Assembly: GCF_900107535.1 (NCBI RefSeq)
Contig: NZ_FNRA01000007.1
Location: forward strand, 124,001 to 188,000
Length of the DNA: 64,000 nucleotides
DNA from: Pedobacter hartonius
Lineage (GTDB): Bacteria; Bacteroidota; Bacteroidia; Sphingobacteriales; Sphingobacteriaceae
Direction of reading: 5' to 3'
The notes beneath the pieces are model-generated. The model had not been told where the DNA came from and searched no databases. It saw nothing but the letters and a program-made list of their open reading frames with translations. Of this stretch, positions 18,618 to 27,099 are shown piece after piece (position 1 is the first letter of the stretch; each line of letters begins with the position of its first letter). Position numbers and translations under genes: made by a program.

Positions 18618-18681
18618 ACAGGCATTTTACCTTGTTAATTATCGTAAAGGATACCTACCTTGCCCTGAAACTCATCCAGAT

Positions 18682-19248
18682 ATGACTAAAGCGGAAATCA
18701 GAAAACAGGAAACGGCGCGCAGAAAGGCATTAAGCCTTCAGCAGGTAATCGCCCTCAGCGAAAAATTACTCCATCAATTTTCTACTTTAGATTTCGGGGG
18801 CATGCAGACGGTGCACTTCTTTCTTCCTATTGAAGAGAACAACGAGCCGGATACTTTTATGCTGATCAAATGGCTGAAAATGCACGAGCCGCAGATAAAG
18901 ATCATTGTACCTAAAGCCGATTTTACGACTTCCCTGATGACGCATCACCCGTACAACGGAGAAGATGAATTGCAGAAAAGCCTGTTTAACATACTGGAGC
19001 CTGTACTGGATGAACAATATACCGGTAAGATTGATATGGTGATCGTCCCCTTGCTTGCCTTTGACAGCAGGGGCTACCGGGTAGGATACGGAAAGGGTTT
19101 TTATGACCGCTTCCTGGAAAACCAGGATGCACTTAAAGTGGGGCTCTCTTTGTTTGAAAGCGTGGATACCATTTCTGATACCCACGATAATGACGTTCCG
19201 CTGGATCTCTGCCTTACTCCCGAAAGGATCGTCCGGTTTAAGGATTAA
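18682..19248 (+). CDS. 5-formyltetrahydrofolate cyclo-ligase
   Basis: The 188-residue enzyme starts MTKAEIRKQ. The frame is open from 18577, but that extension overlaps the efp terminator hairpin, so the internal ATG at 18682 is preferred. The nucleotide-binding signature RGYRVGYGKGFYDRFL lies near residues 131-146. The enzyme uses ATP to convert 5-formyl-THF to 5,10-methenyl-THF in folate recycling in the cytoplasm. Two near-consensus boxes (TACCTTGT, TACCTTGC) lie upstream but neither is exact. The stop codon overlaps that of the convergent exonuclease gene by 3 bp (TTAA). Confidence 0.93.
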   Translation: MTKAEIRKQETARRKALSLQQVIALSEKLLHQFSTLDFGGMQTVHFFLPIEENNEPDTFMLIKWLKMHEPQIKIIVPKADFTTSLMTHHPYNGEDELQKSLFNILEPVLDEQYTGKIDMVIVPLLAFDSRGYRVGYGKGFYDRFLENQDALKVGLSLFESVDTISDTHDNDVPLDLCLTPERIVRFKD

Positions 19249-20015
19249 GCGTCCAGTTCCAGCAGGACCGGGCAATGGTCGGAATGGATAGCATCGGGCA
19301 ATATCTCTACGTTTTTGAGCCTTTCCAGCATGGGTACCGTAGCCAAATGATAATCAATACGCCATCCCAGATTCTTGGCCCGTGAATTTGCCCTGAAGCT
19401 CCACCAGGTGTAATGGTGGGGATCTTTATTGAAATGCCTGAAGGTATCAATAAAGCCGCTTTCCAGGAACAGGCCCATCCATTCTCTTTCCTGCGGTAAA
19501 AAACCCGAGGAATTTGCATTTGATTTGGGATTATGGATATCCATCGCGGTGTGGCAGATGTTATAATCTCCGGAGATGATCAGGTTGGGATAGCTCAGGC
19601 GCAGGTTGCTGATATAAGTTTCAAAAAACTGCATAAATTCATATTTTTTAGCCTGTCTGTCATCGCCGGACGATCCTGAGGGAAGATATACGCTCATCAG
19701 GGAGAAAGTGTCAAAATCAGCCCTTAAAATGCGCCCTTCTTTATCGATCCACTCCTCACCGCAACCATATTCAACATGGTTAGGTTTGATTTTGCTGAAG
19801 ATCGCAACGCCGCTATAGCCCTTTTTTTCTGCGCTGAACCAGTAATGGTGGTAGCCCAGTTGTTCAATCAGGGCAATGATCTCTGGAATTTGTACAGGCT
19901 GCGCCTTCACTTCCTGAAGACAGATCATGTCTGCTTCGCTTGACTGCAGCCAGCCAAAGAAATCTTTTGTGGATGCGGAACGGATTCCGTTCACATTGTA
20001 AGAAATTATATTCAT
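19245..20015 (-). CDS. xth: Exodeoxyribonuclease III
   Basis: The 256-residue protein is a member of the EEP nuclease superfamily. The active-site segments are present in order: ISYNVNGIRS at the start, CLQEVKA (catalytic Glu) at about 32-38, SGDYNICH near 148-155, and SDHCPVLLEL at the end. The enzyme cuts at abasic sites and digests the 3' end of duplex DNA in base-excision repair. The length is close to E. coli XthA (268). It lies 54 bp downstream of a cyclophilin gene on the same strand. Confidence 0.95.
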   Translation of the reverse strand: MNIISYNVNGIRSASTKDFFGWLQSSEADMICLQEVKAQPVQIPEIIALIEQLGYHHYWFSAEKKGYSGVAIFSKIKPNHVEYGCGEEWIDKEGRILRADFDTFSLMSVYLPSGSSGDDRQAKKYEFMQFFETYISNLRLSYPNLIISGDYNICHTAMDIHNPKSNANSSGFLPQEREWMGLFLESGFIDTFRHFNKDPHHYTWWSFRANSRAKNLGWRIDYHLATVPMLERLKNVEILPDAIHSDHCPVLLELDA

Positions 20016-20069
20016 TGTAGTGTCTATTGTTTTTTATAGGTAATGAAGCTTGCTCCGCAGGTTTCATCG

Positions 20070-20780
20070 TTAATAGTTTGAAATTGGTATATGCTTTTCT
20101 CTGAATACCTTTTCTAATCTGCGTGCTTCTCTTCTTTTAAGAAGGCTGACCGTCATTTTCACATCTTTCAGGGGGCGGTTATTCCCGTCTGCCGGCATTA
20201 CGGCTATCGTATCCACCAGTTCGAGGCCTTTTACAACCTCGCCATAAACAGTATATTTTCTATCCAGGTGCGGGCTTCCTCCAAGGGTTTTATAGACTTC
20301 GCGTTCCCATTGGGGGATCTTGAAATGAAGACGTTTGGTTTCAAGGCTGTCAAGCTGCGGGTCTGTAAATTTTTTCCCCTGAACGATATAGAACTGGCAG
20401 CCGCTGGATGCCTTTTCAGGATTATCGTCCCTGGCCGCAGCGAGTACTCCTTTTTTATGGAAAAGGCTGTCGCTGAACTCAGGAGGAATGGTATACCCTA
20501 CATCTCCGTTGCCCAGCTCTTTACCGGCAGGGGCATTTTTAGAATCAGGATCCCCACCCTGGATCATAAAATTGCTGATGACCCTGTGAAATAGGGCGCC
20601 GTCATAAAAACCGTCTTTTACGAGTTTGATAAAATTGTCGCGGTGTTTGGGGGTATGGTTATAAAGCAGGATGATACATTCCCCCTGTTCGGTCTTTAAT
20701 CTGACATACTGATGCTTTGGCCTGGCTGCAAATACGATATTGCAGCAGAGCAGCAGCAGAATGATAAACATTTTATTCAT
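20070..20780 (-). CDS. Exported peptidyl-prolyl cis-trans isomerase (cyclophilin)
   Basis: The 236-residue protein has a signal peptide (hydrophobic FIILLLLCCNIVFA, cleavage near residue 19). The cyclophilin domain includes the active-site strand FHRVISNFMIQGGDP and the later GCQFYIVQG. An inserted stretch at about 135-170 (FTDPQLDSLETKR and following) is longer than in minimal cyclophilins and is common in Bacteroidota forms. It would catalyse proline isomerisation during protein folding in the periplasm. It may share a transcript with xth. It is divergent from the metal-linked cluster at 20.9 kb. Confidence 0.93.
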   Translation of the reverse strand: MNKMFIILLLLCCNIVFAARPKHQYVRLKTEQGECIILLYNHTPKHRDNFIKLVKDGFYDGALFHRVISNFMIQGGDPDSKNAPAGKELGNGDVGYTIPPEFSDSLFHKKGVLAAARDDNPEKASSGCQFYIVQGKKFTDPQLDSLETKRLHFKIPQWEREVYKTLGGSPHLDRKYTVYGEVVKGLELVDTIAVMPADGNNRPLKDVKMTVSLLKRREARRLEKVFREKHIPISNY

Positions 20781-20807
20781 ACATGCTATTTGTGGCTAAG
20801 TTAAGAA

Positions 20808-20839
20808 TTGTAATTCTAATAAATTTATTGTTAATTTTG
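20808..20839 (+). promoter_or_regulatory. Promoter of the HYC_CC_PP/HMA/outer-membrane cluster
   Basis: TTG (20808-20810) and TAATTTTG (20832-20839) are 21 bp apart. The box lies inside the open frame that begins at 20783, which argues that translation really starts at 20897. Confidence 0.7.
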
Positions 20840-20896
20840 TCCTGGCTGCTGATCCATCGGACAGCAGGCCATACTTGTAAACCGCTGAATGTTCAG

Positions 20897-21295
20897 ATGA
20901 AACTGATACAAAAAATAGCCCTTGGATTGTGCGCCTTTTACCTGATCAGTGTAATAGGCGTGGCGCTGAGCCTGCATTTTTGCGGAGATACATTGTCTTC
21001 TGTTCATTTTACCCAGACGGCTCAGTGCAAGGACTGCAAGTCTGAAAAGAAGACTGCGGAAACCAATCATTGCTGCAAGAATACTGCTGTTGAGGCGAAG
21101 ATAAAGGACAGCCATCAGTCCGGATCAGGCATCAGTCTTCCAAAGAACTTCAGCATACAGTTGTTTTTGTTTCCGGTCCTTTCAACTGTGCTGGAAAGGA
21201 TTCTGCCTCAATTGTTCAGCAGGGCAGAAAATAAGGCTCCTCCGTTTTCGGCCCGTTTTTCCCTCTACGCCTATCACTGCGTTTTCAGAAATTAG
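20897..21295 (+). CDS. HYC_CC_PP-family small membrane or exported protein
   Basis: The frame is open from 20783, but the ATG at 20897 follows the promoter and gives 132 residues. An N-terminal hydrophobic segment (about 6-26) runs into LHFCG (27-30). C44-x2-C47 and HCC (58-60) follow, then a Lys/Ser-rich region, a second hydrophobic stretch (87-100) and APPFS (114-118). The order His-x-Cys, Cys-Cys, Pro-Pro is the signature that names the Bacteroidota HYC_CC_PP family, thought to act in metal handling in the envelope and often next to a TonB receptor. The Cys/His content fits a metal-binding role; the exact function is not known to me. It is first in a three-gene cluster. Confidence 0.78.
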   Translation: MKLIQKIALGLCAFYLISVIGVALSLHFCGDTLSSVHFTQTAQCKDCKSEKKTAETNHCCKNTAVEAKIKDSHQSGSGISLPKNFSIQLFLFPVLSTVLERILPQLFSRAENKAPPFSARFSLYAYHCVFRN

Positions 21296-21371
21296 ACCAG
21301 GAATAAATTGATCATTTCTGCAGGTCCTCTGCGGGAAAATGGGTTTATTTCAAATTTTTAGAAAACATAAA

Positions 21372-21908
21372 ATGAAAACGATTAAATATTTCATTCTGTT
21401 CGCTGCATTATTTGCCGGCAGAAATACTTTTGCACAACAAATTTCAAAAGCAGAATTGCAGGTAAACGGCCTAACCTGTTCCATGTGTTCCAGGGCTACC
21501 GAAGCCTCTTTAAAAAGCCTTGGTTTTATTCAAACTATCACTCCGGACCTGAACAGGAATATCTTTGTCCTGACTTTCAAAAGCGGGCAACAGGTAGATA
21601 TTGACCAGATCCGCGATAAGGTGGAGGATGCAGGCTTTTCCATAGGTGACCTTTCTGCAACAATCAATTTTAACCGCACTGTAATTGATGAGGCCGGAAT
21701 AGCGCAGCTTGGGAATATGGCCTTCAAATTTACGAATGCCAGAAGCAGGGTACTTGACGGGCCGGTTACCGCACGTATACTGGATAAGAATTTTATCAGC
21801 CCTTCCACTTTTAAGAAAAATGCGGCACAGTTAAAATCAGATTCCTACCTGAGCGGAAAGGGAGTCATTAAGGGAAAGGAAACACGTATCGTTCACCTGA
21901 GCATATAA
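21372..21908 (+). CDS. Exported heavy-metal-associated (HMA) domain protein
   Basis: An ATG at 21372 gives a clean signal peptide (MKTIKYFILF to about residue 21), so I prefer it to the longer frame from 21339. An HMA-type ferredoxin fold covers about residues 27-90 with the metal motif GLTCSMC (33-39; Cys36 and Cys39). A second region without Cys follows (about 95-178). HMA domains bind Cu(I), Hg(II) or similar soft metals and pass them to partner proteins. This one is secreted, so it would act in the periplasm. It is 76 bp after the HYC_CC_PP gene and 6 bp before an outer-membrane protein gene. Confidence 0.85.
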   Translation: MKTIKYFILFAALFAGRNTFAQQISKAELQVNGLTCSMCSRATEASLKSLGFIQTITPDLNRNIFVLTFKSGQQVDIDQIRDKVEDAGFSIGDLSATINFNRTVIDEAGIAQLGNMAFKFTNARSRVLDGPVTARILDKNFISPSTFKKNAAQLKSDSYLSGKGVIKGKETRIVHLSI

Positions 21909-21914
21909 CCGGGA

Positions 21915-22727
21915 ATGAGGTATACATTTTTTGCCGTGGCAGTTTTGCTGCTCAGTGTAAGCCTGCGGGGTAAAGCGCAGGAATTATATGTGTTTACGGA
22001 GCCTGCAAGCAATATGCCTGCAAAGTCGCTGGGATTAAGGCTGACCAATGAAGGCATTTTCAGAGGGAACCGCATGAACCGTACGATCCCAGAGCTCATG
22101 CTTAGCTTTAACAAAGAACTAATGATCCATGTGCAGGGGTTTTTGTCTGCTATGGATAGGAACTACAGGCTGGAAGGAGGGAGTGTATATGCAAAATACC
22201 GCTTTCTTTCGATAGATGATGCACAGCGGCACCTGCGGATGTCTGCTTTTGGGAGGCTAAGTACAAGCAAGAGGCCTACTTATACACAAGACATCAACCT
22301 GGAAGGGGACAATAGCGGTGCGCAGGCGGGCTTAGTGGTTACGCAGTTGCTGCATAAACTGGCCCTGTCCGGCACGGTGGGTTACACCAGAGCCTTTGAC
22401 CTGGAAAGCCGGAGGCTTGCGGGGTCGCCCCAGCCGGACGAAATGATCTCTTACAGCCTGTCTTCCGGCTATCTTGTGCTCCCTGTTCGCTACAAAAACT
22501 ATAATCAGCCAAATTTTAACGTCTATTTCGAAATGCTTGGTAAAACCAATCCGGCAAACGGGAACTCCTACCTTGATTTTGCGCCTGCCCTTCAGGTGAT
22601 ACTGAACAGCAGGACCCGGATTGATCTTGGTTACCGGTTCCAGGTGAGCGGGGATATAGATGAAAGGTTCAATAAAAACATGTACCTGCTGCGGGCAGAG
22701 TTCAATTTTTTTAATGTTTTAAAATAA
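21915..22727 (+). CDS. Predicted outer-membrane beta-barrel protein of the metal-linked cluster
   Basis: The 270-residue product has a signal peptide (cleavage near GKAQ, residue 22). Alternating hydrophobic/polar beta strands run through the rest, and the C-terminus is aromatic (RAEFNFFNVL), as in outer-membrane barrels. Segments such as VYAKYRFLSIDD, ALSGTVGYTRAF and RIDLGYRFQVSG look like transmembrane strands. I recognise no named family with certainty. It is 6 bp from the HMA gene, so it is almost certainly co-expressed and may be an outer-membrane channel or sensor for the same metal. Confidence 0.75.
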   Translation: MRYTFFAVAVLLLSVSLRGKAQELYVFTEPASNMPAKSLGLRLTNEGIFRGNRMNRTIPELMLSFNKELMIHVQGFLSAMDRNYRLEGGSVYAKYRFLSIDDAQRHLRMSAFGRLSTSKRPTYTQDINLEGDNSGAQAGLVVTQLLHKLALSGTVGYTRAFDLESRRLAGSPQPDEMISYSLSSGYLVLPVRYKNYNQPNFNVYFEMLGKTNPANGNSYLDFAPALQVILNSRTRIDLGYRFQVSGDIDERFNKNMYLLRAEFNFFNVLK

Positions 22728-22861
22728 TATTTGGGAAAATGATGTATGGTGGCCTTTTTTACCATACCGGTAAATAGATAATGATTAATAAAGTGAAAAA
22801 CTCTATAGGTTTTGTCTATGGGTGCATCAATATTAAGTATCTGTTATATCTCTGGCAACTA

Positions 22862-22892
22862 TTGTTAAAATATCTTTATTGATGTACTTTTG
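22862..22892 (+). promoter_or_regulatory. Promoter of ahpC
   Basis: TTG (22862-22864) and TACTTTTG (22885-22892) are 20 bp apart. The -7 box lies within the open frame that begins at 22879, so the true start is the ATG at 22915. Confidence 0.82.
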
Positions 22893-22914
22893 CGCAAATA
22901 AAAAAAACATATTT

Positions 22915-23460
22915 ATGATTAATATAGGTGAACAATTCCCGTCGTATTCAAAACCAGCTGTAGTAAGTATAGAAAAAGGAAAAGAGTTTGAAACATTAAC
23001 ATCTGACTCTTTAGTAAATGAAAATAACCAATGGACCTGTATGTTCTGGTGGCCAAAAGATTTTACTTTTGTTTGCCCTACAGAGATCGCAGAATTCAAT
23101 GCTAATTTTGGTGAATTCCGTGACCGTGATACTACGCTGATCGGTGCATCAACAGATTCTGAAAATGTGCATTTGGCATGGAGACATAATCATGATGACC
23201 TGCGTGGATTGAAATTCCCGATGCTTGCTGATACTTCTAAATCACTGGCAACAGCTTTGGATATTCTTGAGCCAACTGAAAAAATTGCTTACCGTGCTAC
23301 TTTCATCATTGACCCACAAGGAATTATCCGTTGGGCAAGTGCAAATGACCTGAGTGTTGGACGTAACGTTAAAGAAGTTTTAAGAGTACTGGATGCTTTA
23401 CAAACTGACGAACTTTGTCCTTGTAACTGGGAAAAAGGCGAAGCAACATTAACTGTTTAA
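22915..23460 (+). CDS. ahpC: Peroxiredoxin AhpC
   Basis: With the start at 22915 the protein has 181 residues. The peroxidatic site FVCPTE places Cys54, and the C-terminal LCPCNWEKG gives Cys168 and Cys170. The double-Cys tail resembles mycobacterial AhpC (CACNW), which is reduced by AhpD, more than the E. coli AhpC that uses AhpF. It reduces hydrogen peroxide and organic peroxides in the cytoplasm. A strong terminator separates it from ahpD, but both read the same way and belong together functionally. The frame upstream of 22915 contains the promoter and is not translated. Confidence 0.95.
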   Translation: MINIGEQFPSYSKPAVVSIEKGKEFETLTSDSLVNENNQWTCMFWWPKDFTFVCPTEIAEFNANFGEFRDRDTTLIGASTDSENVHLAWRHNHDDLRGLKFPMLADTSKSLATALDILEPTEKIAYRATFIIDPQGIIRWASANDLSVGRNVKEVLRVLDALQTDELCPCNWEKGEATLTV

Positions 23461-23475
23461 TCTAACTTTCCATAG

Positions 23476-23512
23476 AAAAGCCCCTGTAATGCATTTTGCA
23501 GGGGCTTTTTTT
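23476..23512 (+). terminator. Terminator between ahpC and ahpD
   Basis: An 11-bp stem (23476-23486 with 23499-23509) is followed by T residues to 23512. It lies 15 bp after the ahpC stop. Confidence 0.88.
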
Positions 23513-23606
23513 ATGATTAAACCTGCGTAAAATTGTCCGTTATATGGACTTATTCAGGCTTCGTAACCATTGGAAGATATCTCTTTACCAACGAAAAAAT
23601 ATAAAA

Positions 23607-24191
23607 ATGAGTGAAATTACCGAAACAATACAAGAGTTACTTACTGTAGTTGGTCTTGATGCCGATTACAGGAACGATAGCATTGGATTGCTTGAAAAAG
23701 GCAATTCAAGATATGTACGTGACCTGAAATTAAACTTCACCAGCACTTTAACGTCAGCACACTTATCTGAAAAAGAATGTGCGCTGGTAGCTTTAAGCAT
23801 TGCAGTAAACAACAATAATAAAGTCCTTACAGAGTTTTTCGAGAAACAATCCCTGACAAAAGATGCTACAGCAGAAGAGATTGCTGAAGCTGCAGGCTGT
23901 GCTTCGTTACTGGCTTTGAACAATGTGTTTTACCGTTTCCGTCATTTTACAGGAAAAGAAAAATATACCCAGATCCCTGCCCGCGTAAGGATGCAGCTGA
24001 TGAGCAGCCCGGTGACAGGCAAAGAGTTTTTTGAATTAATGAGTTTGGCTGTCTCTGCTGTAAACGGATGTGAGATGTGCGTAAATGCTCATGAAAAGTC
24101 TATTCTGGCTTTAGGGGCCACCGAAGAGCGTGTATTTGACGCTGTACGTATCGCTTCTATCGTAACTTCAGCCGGTAAAGTTATTTACTAA
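23607..24191 (+). CDS. ahpD: AhpD-like alkylhydroperoxidase / AhpC reductant
   Basis: The start at 23607 (MSEITETIQE) is chosen because homologues begin there; the frame itself opens at 23544. The 194-residue carboxymuconolactone decarboxylase-type protein has the AhpD active site: Glu143, Cys155-x2-Cys158 in NGCEMCVNAHE, and His162. The Glu to Cys spacing of 12 is the same as in M. tuberculosis AhpD. There AhpD reduces AhpC through lipoamide-linked enzymes. Placement directly after an AhpC with a mycobacterial-type tail supports that role here. Confidence 0.93.
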   Translation: MSEITETIQELLTVVGLDADYRNDSIGLLEKGNSRYVRDLKLNFTSTLTSAHLSEKECALVALSIAVNNNNKVLTEFFEKQSLTKDATAEEIAEAAGCASLLALNNVFYRFRHFTGKEKYTQIPARVRMQLMSSPVTGKEFFELMSLAVSAVNGCEMCVNAHEKSILALGATEERVFDAVRIASIVTSAGKVIY

Positions 24192-24200
24192 TCATTTTGA

Positions 24201-24245
24201 GTTAAACAGCAAAGGCTGCCCTGAAGGCAGCCTTTGCTGTTTAAC
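24201..24245. terminator. Bidirectional terminator, perfect 20-bp stem
   Basis: Arms 24201-24220 and 24226-24245 are exact reverse complements around CTGAA. The hairpin lies 9 bp after the ahpD stop and 15 bp after the stop of the convergent ppc gene, so it can serve both. Confidence 0.85.
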
Positions 24246-24260
24246 AGAGTTTGTTTTAAG

Positions 24261-26846
24261 TTATGCAGAGTTCCGTCCGGCGTTTACAATACCGTATACT
24301 GTCCTGATAGCCAGTTTCTCATAAGACTGAACTTCTTCCTCTGTCAGTTCTTCCTGAAGTTTTTCAAGGGCAAAATGCTGGATCAGTACCAGCGGCAGAA
24401 CGATCTTTTCACGTACGGCTACAGACCTTTTTTCTACAGGGTAGTTTTCCATCAGCGCTTCATGGCCTGCCAGCTTTAGCAGCATTTCTTTGGAACGTTC
24501 ATATTCACTGTTTAGCGTCTTCCAGAAATCGCCGTATTCGGGATCATTCGCAAAATGGGCAGTAATTGAAAAATCAGCCTTGCTCATGGACATCATACAA
24601 TTGTCAATGATCGTTTTAAAGTATCCGGATTCCTGATAGGTTTTACGGATATTTTCCCAGTTGCCGGCTTCTTCCTGATTTTTTAATGCAGTACCGATGC
24701 CGTAAAATCCGGGAATATTCTGTTTGAGCTGGCCCCAGGATGTGACAAAACTGATTGCGCGCAGATCTTCGAGCCTTAATTTCTCTCCGGAACTTCTTTT
24801 CACCGGCCTGCTGCTGATCGTAATCTTTGATAACAGGCTTAAAGGGGAGAAGCGTTCCAGGTAACTTAAGAATAAAGGGTGCTCCCTGAGGGTAACAAAT
24901 GAATCAAAACTGTCTTTAGCCATGACATCAAGGATATCCTTATGCAAAGGGTCAAGCAATACATTATGTTTTTCTTTCATTCCGGCCGAGATCCCCGCAT
25001 TGATCAGCTGACTCATGTTGAAGCCTGCACTGTCAATAGATCCGTACTGAGAGCTGATCGTCTGCCCCTGTATCGTTAACTGGATGTTCTTGTTCGCAAT
25101 CTCCTTACCCATGGAGGCATAGAACAAATGCGTTTTCCCTCCGCCTCTTGATGGTGGGCCTCCACGACCGTCGAAAAATGCAAGACGGATGTTGTTCGAT
25201 TCTGAAATGGCGGTCAGGGCAACTTTGGCATTGAAAATAGACCAGTTTGCAGTCAGGTATCCGCCATCTTTGGTACTGTCTGAATAGCCAAGCATGATAT
25301 CCTGCCTGTTGCCCCTGCTTTCCAGGTGTTTTTTATAAAATGGATGCGAGTAAAGTGTTTGCATGATCTCGGCTGCAACCTGAAGGTCTCCCACGGTTTC
25401 AAAAAGAGGGACAAAATCGATCGTCAGCTCATCTTCTTCCCATCCGTTCCACAAGAACAGCTCTATCAGCTGCAATATATCAGAAGCCTGCTGGCAGTTA
25501 CTGATAATATAGCGGTGACAAGCCAGTTCTCCATTGCTTTGCTGGATCTGTTTAATCTCCGCGATGGTTTGCAGGGTATCCAGGATCAGCGGGCTTGCAT
25601 CACCGGTATAATTTACTTTTGCGCTTTTGAAAGAAAGCTGCGCTATTTTTTCTTCTTCAGTAAGGTCATCGAAGTTTTCCGGGAAAAGAGAGATGATAGG
25701 CTTACTCTGACGGCAATAGGCATGCACGTCCCTAAGCACCCTGCTGTCCTGTCTGATGTCCAGCGAAGCGAAATGACTTCCGAAAAGCTCTACCTTACGC
25801 AAAAGGTCGTCCACAAGATCTGCAAACAAACCATCATGTGATTCAATCAGCGTTGATTTGATCTGGTTAAGGTTTTCGGTGAGGAAATCTGAAATATTCT
25901 CCGGAACAATGTTGACATCAAATGCATTCTGATATAATATATCCTGTACTTTGTAGATCACGTCTTCAACACCCCTGAAGGTAATTCTTCGTTTCAGCTT
26001 CCTGAAATCCCTGTAGTAACAGCGAAAGAGGATCTGGCGCAGCATTTTAGCTACCTGCATGGTATCTTCTGCATGCACGTTAGGGTTTCCGTCCCTGTCG
26101 CCCCCCGGCCAGAAGCCCAGTTCGATCACTTTTTTGGTAGGGATATTATATTCTTCCAGGCTGCTGTCTATTTCAGACTGGATATTGGCCGCCGCAAAGT
26201 AAAATACGTTCTCGAGATACCAGGAAAGGCTAAGAGCCTCATCTACGGGTGTCGGCGACTTTTTATTAAAAAACGGAGTTTTTCCAAGCTGTTGCAGTAA
26301 CTGGTTAATGCTAACAATATCATTGATCTTTATAGCCGATGTAAGATCTGTAATGATAGAAAGTACGCTTCCCGGGTAAAATTGTGTAGGGTGTGCCGTA
26401 AGGACCAGACGAAGCGAAAGATCTTCTATCAGCTGAACAGTTTTGTCGTACACGTATTCACTGGATTCACTCTTTTTTAACATCGATCTCAGCGAACTCT
26501 GACCTTCTGCTGTATTTAATTTTGTGAAGGAGGCATCTTCTACGGCGTCAAATAATACTACCTGACGTTCAATATACTGAATAAACCTGAACAATAAGTC
26601 TATTACATCTTTGGCATTTGCTGCCTGTGTATATTTCTCAAAAAAGACATTAATGATCTCAGCAGGAGTCTTCTGATTCTTGACGCCTTCTTCACAATAT
26701 TTTATAAAAAGAGGCAGGAGGGTACCTGTATCTTTGATTTTATAGAATGGGAGGGTTAGGAACAGGCTGTTGTACAATTCAAATCTGGAGACAACTTCAT
26801 TGTTGAATATAGATTCTCTCTGTCCTGTAAATCTGGGTTTCTGCAT
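24261..26846 (-). CDS. ppc: Phosphoenolpyruvate carboxylase
   Basis: The 861-residue enzyme is close to the E. coli length (883). The first catalytic motif LVLTAHPTQ gives His152. GYSDSTKDGGYLTANW and FFDGRGGPPSRGGG, near residues 520-570, carry the bicarbonate and PEP-site Lys and Arg residues. It fixes bicarbonate onto PEP to form oxaloacetate, refilling the TCA cycle. The C-terminus reads NAGRNSA where many PEPCs end in RNTG, a mild change. It is monocistronic. The 250 bp upstream holds no gene; I found no clear promoter box there. Confidence 0.96.
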   Translation of the reverse strand: MQKPRFTGQRESIFNNEVVSRFELYNSLFLTLPFYKIKDTGTLLPLFIKYCEEGVKNQKTPAEIINVFFEKYTQAANAKDVIDLLFRFIQYIERQVVLFDAVEDASFTKLNTAEGQSSLRSMLKKSESSEYVYDKTVQLIEDLSLRLVLTAHPTQFYPGSVLSIITDLTSAIKINDIVSINQLLQQLGKTPFFNKKSPTPVDEALSLSWYLENVFYFAAANIQSEIDSSLEEYNIPTKKVIELGFWPGGDRDGNPNVHAEDTMQVAKMLRQILFRCYYRDFRKLKRRITFRGVEDVIYKVQDILYQNAFDVNIVPENISDFLTENLNQIKSTLIESHDGLFADLVDDLLRKVELFGSHFASLDIRQDSRVLRDVHAYCRQSKPIISLFPENFDDLTEEEKIAQLSFKSAKVNYTGDASPLILDTLQTIAEIKQIQQSNGELACHRYIISNCQQASDILQLIELFLWNGWEEDELTIDFVPLFETVGDLQVAAEIMQTLYSHPFYKKHLESRGNRQDIMLGYSDSTKDGGYLTANWSIFNAKVALTAISESNNIRLAFFDGRGGPPSRGGGKTHLFYASMGKEIANKNIQLTIQGQTISSQYGSIDSAGFNMSQLINAGISAGMKEKHNVLLDPLHKDILDVMAKDSFDSFVTLREHPLFLSYLERFSPLSLLSKITISSRPVKRSSGEKLRLEDLRAISFVTSWGQLKQNIPGFYGIGTALKNQEEAGNWENIRKTYQESGYFKTIIDNCMMSMSKADFSITAHFANDPEYGDFWKTLNSEYERSKEMLLKLAGHEALMENYPVEKRSVAVREKIVLPLVLIQHFALEKLQEELTEEEVQSYEKLAIRTVYGIVNAGRNSA

Positions 26847-27041
26847 GATTACTTAAGGGTAAAATTTTACGCGCTGAAGCTAAGAAAAATGACGGTAAGA
26901 TCTATAGAATAATGTTAATAAATTTATTTTGGTTTGCTCACAAATAAACTATAAATTGCTTTCAGAAAGGTTTTTCAAACATTTAAAAGTATAATCTAGT
27001 TGTTGTGTAGCAACAATCGCATTAATTGTGATTTTTTTGGA

Positions 27042-27077
27042 AAAAAAAGGGCTGTCCGAAAAGGACAGCCTTTTTTA
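27042..27077. terminator. Terminator of the emr efflux operon
   Basis: An 8-bp stem GGCTGTCC/GGACAGCC (27051-27058, 27064-27071) is flanked by A and T runs on both sides, so it works in either direction. It lies 22 bp past the emrB stop. Confidence 0.88.
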
Positions 27078-27099
27078 TAAAAATATTTTTAGCAGGGTT

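Noticed and set aside
18577..18681. 35-codon extension of 5-formyl-THF cyclo-ligase
   Set aside because: It overlaps the efp terminator hairpin and is not part of the family N-terminus.
22879..22914. 12-codon extension of AhpC
   Set aside because: It contains the ahpC promoter -7 box.
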